This document shows, piece after piece, positions 28,001 to 40,000 of a stretch of 64,000 nt of DNA. The notes below the pieces were generated by a model. That model did no database searches, had not been told where the DNA came from, and saw nothing but the letters and a program-made list of their open reading frames with translations. The DNA is from Epiperipatus broadwayi (taxonomy: Eukaryota > Onychophora > Udeonychophora > Euonychophora > Peripatidae): contig JAQFVV010012394.1 of the NCBI GenBank assembly GCA_028023455.1, positions 25,247,053 through 25,311,052 of the forward strand. Reading direction: 5' to 3'. The first letter of the stretch is position 1. Each line of letters opens with the position of its first letter. Both the position numbers and the translations under genes were made by a program.

Positions 28001-31000
28001 TCTTTAAACATACAAAAATATATAAAAACAAATTAGTTTGAATAAAAAGTATATATACATGTTGTATATTTCTATAATTAAAGCACAAGAGTTAAATGTT
28101 CTAATATATATATATATACCCATGTACTTGGTTATTACATTAACATATAACAATCAATCACACTATACAAATTTTTTAATTCTAATTCAGTCAGCCCAAT
28201 TCCATAATTCTAAGACGATTTTAATTTCTATTAAATTATAGTGATTAAATAATAATGTATTATTCATCATAGTGCAAAAATAAGTTCTCAACAATTCACA
28301 CTCCCTTCAATTGTTACCTGTTTTTAATTTTAAATGTATACATCTAATAATTTAACTATATACTTTACATGAAAAATAAGCAACTTCATCTTTGGACAGC
28401 ATGGATATCCATAAAGAAAAATATTCATAATAAAACAATTTGGGCTGAAAAACTATGTAGCAAATCAGTATACAATTTTTTTTGTTCCATTTCAGAGTGA
28501 AGAAAACTCGAAGCAAATATTAATCAAAAGCCTGCCTCAAACTAATACTATTAAGCTACATGGAAAGGAAATAGAAATGTTGGACAAAGCAAATTCTCTT
28601 CACTCCAGTTCAGCAATAATGAAAACATTATTCATGAGCCTGTCAATTACTGAAGAGAAAATTAGTGACAACCTATGTGAATTGAATACACACAATTACA
28701 GATATTACAAAACACTTTTAACACTTTCTCATCAGATGATTTTCTTTGCCCCCCCCCCCCAGGAAAACTATAACAATCCATATTATGAAAGAAATCATCT
28801 CATAAGAATTAGACCCATGAAGAAAATGATAACCAATAATTCAATATCTACTGTGAGAAAAAAACAAACAAGATATGCTATTTATTAGCGGAAAGAAATC
28901 TTAAGAAAACTTCAAAAAAGTATATTAGGCAACAAGCACAACAATGCTACATCTTTATCTCAGAGCAGGTATCCCATTTAACAGAAATGAACACTTCCAA
29001 ATGAGCAACACAGTCCAAAGAGATTCAAAATTCTGTAATGAACTTAAATATGAGTCGAGAAAAGCATTAATTCATACTTTTATTACAACACAACATTAAA
29101 ACTGAGAAATTCTTATCACAATATATACATTTTTTACCTCAATGCATAAATTTGAAGAAGGAACACATTTCAATTATTATGAAAAATAAGAAATATCAAC
29201 TAAAAACTATACTTGACAAGTCTAGTTATTTCAGTGGTAATTATTGGTAAATTGTTAACATTAGGATTTTTTTTTTTTTAATATTTTTGGGTTTTGTTTT
29301 GTTTTTTCTCCTCCACAAACCTCTAGTGGATATAAGCATTACTTAAATGGATGTAAAGGACATCAATTCTGCCAATAAATTTATGCTCTTACAATTGGGA
29401 TAATTCAGTTTTCCCCTCATATCTTTTATATACAGAAATAAAATACTCTGCAAACATTTATTTAAATCCTGTGCTATTCTTTGGGGAATTTGGATACTGC
29501 AAATTTTCAATATCCAATGTAACTGCTGCTGAAGTAGGAGTTCTTGTCCACAATAAATGCCCCTTCTAAACTTTCAAGATTCTGTATCCAAATCAACATA
29601 TGAGTATAATAATTCTTTATCATCCTGCTTCTATTTTAAATCATCTAATACTTTATTTGTAAAATAAACCAGTATTAATATGTTAATTAATTAATCAAAT
29701 TAATTTGATTTTTGTGACTAAATTCGTACCTAACTGTAATTATGAGGAACTTAAATATGTCCTATTCTAACTTTCAAGCAATATATTCGCATCTGATTAA
29801 TAAAAATCTTATGAGCAGAGAATATCTGGTTTTTATACTGAAAAATATTCTTCCTTGAATGACCTGCTATTCTATTCATCTTACCTGTATTTCATTATAA
29901 GTCCCTCTCTTACTCCTTTAATTTCTCTATATAACAATTATTGTTAGGATTAGGTGTGCAAAATTAAAAACTTAATACCACCACCAGAATACTTAAGGTT
30001 TCTACTCCAAAGGGAGTGATGTTTCAAATTTATATTTATTTTAAAAATTAAGAATAATACTCTCTTCCTTAATCCAGTATAAGTCTGATTTTTTGTTAAT
30101 TATCTCCTTTCCAATTATTCAATCCCCTATTAGTCTTGTCAAAAATTACAGTCACATCTTACACTAAAGAACATTTTAATTGAACCTTCTTCAGTTGACT
30201 CAAGTATGTTCCTCAAGCAAAAATATAAGTAGACACAAAACTAATTAGCTGACTACCTTTCAACTAAAAGGCCTAAAATTGTCTAATCCTCACAAGTCTA
30301 AAGGATAGTTGCAGTAAGCCCATAGTTATAGGCCAAAAAAATTTACACTCTCTATTCTCTCAGAATTTAATTTGAGATTTCTGGAAAAAATATGTTATTT
30401 TTTGTCTTTTTTCATTTTTTAAACTCTCATTTTAATTAGATACCACTTCAAAAAGTCATAACATAAAATATGAGATTGCCATGCAACTGAAATGCACAAA
30501 ATTCATAATCCATGCTATTTAAAAATTTCAACTGGCTCATTTTACCTATTTCATTATTTCCACCATGAACAATGTTTTCTTTCAAAACAGATTCATACTA
30601 TCATAAATTATATCCAGTACCTATGGTTCCATTTATTGAGAAAGATATTCCCCCTCCCTCTCTATAATTTGAGGCCAATTTCAAAGTCCCCTTTTTATTC
30701 CAAAAATCATGGAACCTGATATAAAAAATAAAATTGAATCCCTCATTCTTCTTTCAATTTTCAACTTGCCAAAAAGGAGTGTTCCAATTTCACAGTATTA
30801 AAGCTGCTTAAAATAATTATAGCTATTACTAGGCAAGTACAAAGGGTAGCTCTTACAGCCATTCAACATACTGCAGTTGCCTTTAATTCAGTTCCTATTG
30901 ACAAACTTCTGCTAGCTCTTATTCTATATAAAATATTTCTATCTATACTATATATATTGATTAATTTGCTTCCCAATAGAAAAACTTATAACTTTGAATG

Positions 31001-34000
31001 GAAAAATGACTAGCTTTTCTCCTCATAACCCTATACCACAAGGTTCTGCCCTTATCTCTCTACTTTTTATCATCTCAATAAACCATTTTCTTGAAATAGA
31101 AGGCAAGTTACCTATACTAATCAGTCCTTCAATCATATCTTTTAAATGAATGACTTGGTTATCTTTCTTCCATCTGACAAATTCTTTCCCCAACTTTATT
31201 CCATCCTAGGAAATTTATTCTCTAATCTCTTTGACTTTTAATAAAGACAAGCAATTATCATGGAGAATACTAACAGCTTCAATTTTCAGTAACCTTCCCA
31301 TAATTATCTGGCTTCCATATCCCTCTTCTATCCATTACATTGAAGACAATGATAGAAAATTGTCGTCCAACCTCAAAAGAAAATATTATAAATTCCCTCT
31401 CAAAAGTTTATATCTCTTTACAGATAAAAGATTTTCTCAATAACATGTTTATATTTCCCAAAATTATGATACTATGCATCCATTATTCAATTTACTATAT
31501 GCTTTGCAATAAACTAACTGGAGTAAAAAAACAAATACTACAAGCGTAAGAAATAAAGAAAAAAAATACTATATTCAATCTGTTATTGCATTATATCTCT
31601 AGCTTTTATTGACAGAAAATAATTAATATATAGGTTAAACTTATTAATTCTATTCTAACTTTGAAACATACTATCTCATAATACTAACTGACAAAACCCC
31701 TATTAAGAACAAGTTCATTAAAAAATTGTTCCTTCTTATCTCCACACTTACTAAGCCCCTTATCATCTATTTTTCTAAGAAGATTAAATTATAAGAAGAG
31801 CATAATCTGGCTACTAACACAGACCCCAAATAAATTATTTAATCTTTCTTCACTCTGATTAACAGTTATATCATATGATCACTATTTTCTATGATTATAC
31901 AAGCTACTAAAACAGTGGCAAATTCTCCATACAGTAGTGCCACCCAGTGCAAGATCTAGGTGCAGTGCTCTCAGATCCAAAACTCCTCACTGATGAAAGC
32001 CAAAATTTAGAAACTACTCTGGAGATGTTGGATGAGTAGGCACTAGATAGGGATTTTTTTGTACAAATCTTGCATCCAATGATTACTAAGGCTTGCACTG
32101 GATGGCACTACTGTATTATGATTAACAGTTTATTATGTGGAGATTCAGGTATTAGTACCAAAAATTCTTGATTAAAATAAACCTTGGCTGGCAAAATAAA
32201 ATTTACAAATATTAATATAATCTGCTAATTATTTTACTGGAAGAAGTGGACATTAGAATATTTATTGAATAAATGTTCCTCCTTACAAACATATTATCAG
32301 CTTACCTCTTATATTATCCACATTCAAGTTTTCATCTTTAATAATGATCTTCATTAAAAATGTTCAGAGAACTATTTTCAAACACAAGAAATATCACCTT
32401 TATCTTTTATTTTTATACTTTAATTTCTAAGATACTATTTTACTTTTGGCACTATTTTTCAGAAATTCTCTTTCTTAATAAATAAACAAAAATCAAAATT
32501 AGAGTGTGCCCTTATTTTTGCAGCTATTTGGAGTTTGATTTCTACTGATAGCTTTATTTATTTTAATTCATCTGAATATATAATTTGTTGATTTTACTTT
32601 ATTGTACCTTTTGTATTGTGAATGATTTTCACTGTTTTAACAATTATTGAGAATATATGTATAAAAAAATTTTGTTTCTATTTTTGAAATTTATGCAGAA
32701 GTTACTAAAAACCTTCAGCAAACTATATTTGAACTAATACAAATCTGCCAATAATCAAAAAAGTAAAGAATCAGCCCACCCGCACTTTAGTTTGAATTAT
32801 ATATAAGCAATCAATCCATTAATGTGTTACAATGCAGATTGTAAATTCTATATATTGTAATTCCAAGACAACTGTAAGCTATTCTGAAATCACTATAAAT
32901 AATCAATTCTGAAATTACAATATATAGAATTCATGTTCTCCATTGCAACACATTAATAAAATGAATGCTTATATACAATTCAAGCTAAAGTATAGGTGGA
33001 TTCATTCTGCACCTTTTCTTTATTGACGGAGTTATATTAGTTTAAATATAACTTGCCAAGTTTCGATAATTTCTGTATAAATTTCATCTACATTTGAGCT
33101 ACCATAATTAATGTTTATATTTTTTGATATAAACTAATTTAATATTTTATTTATTTATTTTATTTTTGTTTGTTCTTGACATTATGACCCAGTTATACAA
33201 AAAGTAATAGTGTATCTTTTAATTTTTAAAAAAAGTATATATTAAAAATATCATACTTCTAAAATAACACATGCCTAGGTATTAACTTTTTTTTTTTTTC
33301 AAACAATATACAAAATAAATAGATAAATAAAAGAACATATGTAATTTCCTCTCTTTTACTTTTAAAAGATAACATGATTTTTTTAAAAAAAAAAAAAAAA
33401 AAGAAATGTTTGTTTCCTACTAATAAATAATAAAAATAATTTTCATTCTCTTTAAATAAAGACCAAGTTAAAAATTAATTTTTATACAATTATAATAAAT
33501 TATTCAATTCTGAATAAAAACTATGTTTTGAGAATATATACTGTATAATACTGTAAATGCCATAAAAATATTGTTTTTGTTACATTATTATGTCACAAAA
33601 AAATATAACATTATGGAAAATATTTCAAAGTTTTTCCCTAAATTTATGCCATTATACATATAATTATAATAAAAATTAGTTAATACCTCAATAACAATAT
33701 GTGGATCCACGGTTTCTCACTGATAAAAAGCCAAAGTCAGAAAGTAGTCTGGGAATATTGGATGAATAGGCACTAGATAGGGATTTTGATGTACAAACCT
33801 CCTAGCATCCACTGATTACTATGGCATGCAGTATGTGGCACTGCTGTAGCAGTGGGTGGAACTGCTGTATGGAGAAAGTTACTACTGTTTTAACAGCTAA
33901 TGTAAGCATAAGAAATGGTTATCATGCAATGCTTAATGGTTTTTTTTATTCAACTGAATATCAAGTCTGGAATCTTCAGCTTCAATTTTACTAAAATGAT

Positions 34001-37000
34001 ATGCAATATAATTCTCTGATGTGAACTTAATTCCATATTAATGAAAAATGATATGCACCTAAGTAGTGCTATTGTAGCAAAAAGCCATTAAATGAGAGCC
34101 AATATTGCAAGATTCTATTATATTTTAAAATTTCATTAAATTATATTTAATTCTAATTTACAGCGAATAAAATTGATTTAAACAAAAATATAAGAATACA
34201 TTTCTACTCCTTATTCAATAAATTTCTTTCTATAATGTTAGAAAATTTTTAAGAAAAGCTAAGAGAGCCAATATACCAAAACCACTGGATACCGTTCTGC
34301 ACATGAATATACAATAATTCACAAGTGCCTAATGCTGATTAATTCTGTCACCAGATTGTAGTTTCCACAACTGTAGCAGCATGAAAAAATGGATTAAAAA
34401 ATCAAACATTTAATCACAATTCATTTAACAAAATAAAAACAAAGCTCCATATCTATCAAAATTAAAAAATTACAATTCATCTTTATATAGAGATCTATGA
34501 TCTCCATATTTATAAGTGCACATCTTGCAAACCTTCATTACCATGCTACCACAGGAAGTCAACACTAATGCATACATAGCATATAAAAAAATGTGTAAAT
34601 ATTGTATTCCAGCAACCAATCACCCAACATACACCAAGGTGGGCCTTCTGTTACAGAATTCCATTCATCTAAATTGAACTGCATCTAACCATATAAATTA
34701 AAACTAATTATATAATATTAGACTCAATGTAATAAACTAAATTGCTGTGTAAATAAAAAATTGATGTTGTTGATTAATAAAATATTAAATTCATTGCTTT
34801 GATATTTCACCAAACACAAAAAAATTGACTTAGACAATATGGGATAACCATTATCTAGTAAGACCATTTATTATTATTGAGAATATAAGAAAAAAGATTG
34901 GCTCATTATTAATAAAAGAAAACTATCACATTTTACAAAAAGTCACCATCAGCCAAAATTTTAATTGAAAAAGTTCATTAAAATAAGAATTACAGTAGAA
35001 AAAAAATTAGATCACTGGAGTAATCCGATCAAAAGTGTCCAAAAAAATGTCCTGTGTGCTTGGAAAAAATTTAAATTATTTCTGAAAGTAAACCAAATAA
35101 GTTGATATGAAAATTGCAGCTTTATAACTATGTGTGTGCATTCAGGCCAACCTGTCATAGCTAATGTTTGAGCAGGGCTAAAAAGATTGCAAACTACCAT
35201 TTCAACCAGGAAATGATAAAAAAAAAAAAAGTAGGAGATAATGCCAACAAGCTCAGAAAGTTACGGTTAGTCCACAAATTTCAAACACTTCCTAGAAAAT
35301 AACCTGAGATATTATATAATAACCTGTGCTATGAGGGATCAATATCTACAAGTCAAGCTGTTAATGAATCCTATTACTACCCTCAATTCTAGTTGTTGAG
35401 ACATAAATCATTTTGATTAATTATTTTTGCTTAAAAATAAAAAAAGATATAAAATATTGATCTATAAGATGTGTTTATTATTTTATTTACAATGCTAAAA
35501 TTATAGAACAAAGGAATATGTTGTAACCACATGCATTATTATTATTCTAGCACAAAACCATTGAAGTGATAAAACCTAAGTAAAGTTTGCTCTTTAGAAT
35601 TGACTAAATGAATAAAATAATTTTATTATTTCATTACTGATAAACAGAATGGCTTAAATAAAAAATTTCCAAGAGAGTTCTTATCTTCCTTCTCATCAAC
35701 TACTTTCTAAGGAACTGGGGAAATGATCTGCATCCAAACACTTATTTCTCTCTGATGATTGACCTACAAAATCTTCAAATGTAAAGATAATCCAAAACCA
35801 TTAAAAATCTTGATTAAAACAATACTACCAGATTGATTAAATAATGTCAATGAAGTATTGCCTGTGGATTGCAATAGACTGAAGATCAAAGAATGTTGGA
35901 CCAGAAAAAAAAAATTTCATAATGGACAGTACTAGTTTTATCACTAAAAAAATCCTGTTCTAAGACAAGATTATAAAACTGAGTTGTATTATAAACTTAT
36001 ATCCGAAGACAGACCAAAAACACCTGTAAACTCTACAAGACTTGATACAAGTGTAGTAAAAACCATCCCCAAAAGCAATAACTATCATTGCAATTGCACT
36101 CGTTGTATAGAAACAGTTTACTTCATATAAAATAAAAAATAAAAAAGCAAAAATATAGCTAAAACCAATGGCCTAAGTCCAAATCCAAAATTAAAAGATT
36201 TCAAATTCACTTTGATTCAAGATTCAAATTATAATAAGTAAAATACTAATAATGGAAATGAACTCAGCAATTAGTAGAAAAATTATGAACTGCAGCAAAA
36301 TTATTAAATATTTCTAAGGCAATGGGATGTTTTTCCTTGACAAAACTATTGTTAATGTTACAAAAAACAACTGAACTTTTCATCTGATTCTGAATGTGCT
36401 AACAAATAAGATGACAATGTATTGTCATGATATCCGGAAGTGATTGATAAAAGTCTCGGAACATTATAGTAGCCCACCAGTTCTTTTAACAAAATCACTC
36501 AAGGAGTTAAAATAGAAACGGCTCTTTGTTTAATCTACTAATTCAAGCAAAGCAAATATAAGTTATGTGTTACTCATATAATGAAATCATTAAACAAGCT
36601 TCTGTAATTAATGAACAAATGAAGACCATAATTCTTCAATGTAAAAATCAATAAGTAAAATTTTCCTCATAAAGATCAACTACAGATAGATTTCAAGATT
36701 CCAATCTAGAAGAGTCCAGCAGAAAAATCTGACCTTGAGACAGCAAATCAATGCGGTAGAAACCAATAATTATCCCTACCAGTAAAGATAACAATCAAAG
36801 ATGGTTAAGAACCCAATGTCATCCGAAATAGCCCAAAGACCAGAATGCTAAATATAAGGATTAGAACAAAAAAGCACAATATCTTCCTAACTATTATTAA
36901 AACAGGCAAAACTCTCTATATGTATTGCCATTCAGTGCAAGCCAGAGTAATCAATAAATTCCAGAAAGCTTGTGCAGCCCTATTTAGTGCCTACTCATCC

Positions 37001-40000
37001 AATATCCTCAGCCTACTTTCTGGCTTGTGGCCTTTGTCAGTGAGGCGCCTTGGATCTGAGAACACTGCACCTAGATCTTAGGATCTAATGCAACCCTCCA
37101 GGAGCCACCTTTTATCTCTACTTAACTACAAAACTCTATGAATCTTAAATCAAAACCCCTATATTTTCAATTCAAGCTCATTAGCTTATATAGTCATATA
37201 GGTCTGAAATCAGTTCAGTACCTATACATTTTGGTGACTTTGGTTCTTTAATAACTATAGTCACCAATATCCTATTAGGCAGGATTGGTTTTAAGCCAAT
37301 AAATATCACATGATCACCATTTCCTATGCTTTCTTATAACTGTTATTATTGCCACTCAGATGGGGATTTTATGCACAAGCCTTCTGGCATCCATTGATTA
37401 CTCTGGTTTGCACTGAGTGGCAATACATATAGAAAGTTTTTCCTGTTTTAATAACAGCTATAAGCAAGCATAAGAAATGGTGATCATGTGATGTTTATTG
37501 GCTTAAAATCTTTCTAACTACAGAGTAAAAAAAAAAGATCTTTAATCAATCAGGTTATTGGAGGCTAGAAACAACATAGCCAATAAAATAAATAAATCAA
37601 TTACAATGAAAGGACTTGCAATCCCTTTTTATATATGCTATGTTCGAATAAAAGAAAAAAGTCAGTCTAAATTGATTTTTAAAAATAACTAAAAAGTGAA
37701 ATTAATTAAATTATTCAAATATAGATAAATTAGTAATAAAAAGGGTTTGCTATCTTAATATATTAAAATTACCTTTTGGACAAGATTTTAATCAGTAGAT
37801 TAATTTTAAAAAAAAGATAATGCCCTCTCTACAGAGAAATAATTATAAATGATAATTAAATCTAAAAATACAACAGTTACTTCAGAAATAAAATACACAC
37901 TAATTAACTCTGCTAATATCAAAAAAAAAAAAAAAAAGAGAATACTTTAAATGCATTTCAAATTCTGAAGATGGACCATTTAAGGAAAAGGAAAATTTGC
38001 AATCCAGTTATTGTCTGGCCCAAAGAGTAAATCCATAGACCTAGGGCTTTTTGTAGATTATATTTGATTTTTATCATTATTTTGTGTGCCATAGGTTTTT
38101 ATATCCTACATATATTATTGTATTATATAAGATTGTATTTTATATTAGTATTTGTAATTTTGTTTGCTAATAATTAAAATAGTAAATCTTATTTTAATAC
38201 TAGTTGCTTATTTTATTTACTAAGTTTAGTTATAATAGTCACAATAATAAAATTTAGATCTATAACCTCTCATAAAATTCTAAACAAGAAACTTATTTAT
38301 TTTAACCTTTTGAGGTAAGCCAAAATAGCAGTTTAATTTTTTGATCCATTTAATGATAGATAAGTTCATCTGCCTTATCCGGATTGTATATATATTTTTT
38401 ATTAACTCTATAACATAAATATTGGCCAAAGATAATAAAGCTGCTATATTATATTTTTTCCTTCTAAATATCACTTAGAAAAAAAAAAAAAATTTCCAAT
38501 TGTTCCAGATAATTTGGCTATTCACTGCCATTGTTAATGTTAAACACAGTTACGTTTGCCTTAGATTTCTATTGTCTTTTTTTATAAAAATGCTTTCTTG
38601 TCCCAAGTTTTAGTTGAATGTTCCAGTTTTCTTTTGACTCATCTTAAACAGGTAAATTATTAGACAAATTTCCTGTCTAGAAATTTTAATTCAATATGAA
38701 AGCTTACAGTTTGATTCTGCTACTTATATATTCTGAAAAACCTATTACCACATTCACAGAAATAGTATATGCTAGTTTTAAATAGGTGAAAATTAAGAAT
38801 TATTACAAGCTTTGTCATTCAACCTATAATATTGTTGTATTGAATAAACTTGTAGTAGATACAATGATCTAAATACTAGCCTAAAACATAATCTTATACA
38901 AAAATATATTGTCCTACAGAAAAAAAATATTTAATTATTCTCTGTTGATTACTCTCTACTGTACTGATTTATTTCAAACAACTTTAAAATAAACTGAAAA
39001 AATTAACAAGTAATGAGATAAAAAATGCACAAGTCTATATCATCCATATTCATAGGAGTATATCTCCTGAACAAGCATTATAGTGCCATCACAGGAAATA
39101 AAACTTTTTGTTTAGCACTTAAAACACAAACAGCAACAAATATTAGGAATACTAGCAAACACAAGCAATCAAAAGTTGTGTACGACATAAAACAATGTGT
39201 ATTTAAACAGTGTGAGAGTGTATTTTGGCAAGCAATCAAAGCTTGTGTCACACTATAAAAAACAATGTTAATTTAAACCATGTAAGAGTGAATTCGGGTG
39301 AACATGCATGCACTCAGCATACCACTAATTTTCATCCCTGCTGAGCCTTGATATGGAAAACATCGTAAATTAGAATTAAAAAAAACTTGTAATGTTAGGC
39401 TTGCTGATTTTAGCACACTAGCAACATAAAGTGATCAAACAAAGGCAAAACTCGCCTTACAGTAGTGCACAAGCCTTCTGAGGTCCATTGATTACTCTGT
39501 TTGGCACAGGGTGGCACTACTGTAAGGAGAGTTTTGCCTTTGTTTACAATTATATGCTAGTATAGAGATGGTGATCATGTGATGTTTAGTGGTTTAACAT
39601 AAAGTGATGTGTATATAAATCTTGTTATTGTTGATTAATAATTTTTAGCAGTCAAAGCATGTCGATTTAAACGGTGTGAGAGTGCAAGGTGTCAGAGTGC
39701 AATAGGGTAATCATGCATGTACTCAGATACTCTGATATGATAAACATTATAAATTAGAACTAAAAAACTTGTAATGTTACTGATTTTAAACACTAGCAAC
39801 CTAATTTGATGTGTATAAACCTTGTTATCGTTTATTAATAACTATTAAATGTACTTACAGCTTTTGTATCTGTTACTAGACAACAATGGCAAAATTAAAA
39901 ATATCTAATAATTCAAAAACATTTATGGTTAACTTACAAATTAGCAAATACATTTTACGAGTTTGTAACTATTTCATTCTATTTTTAAAATGTTGTAAAA

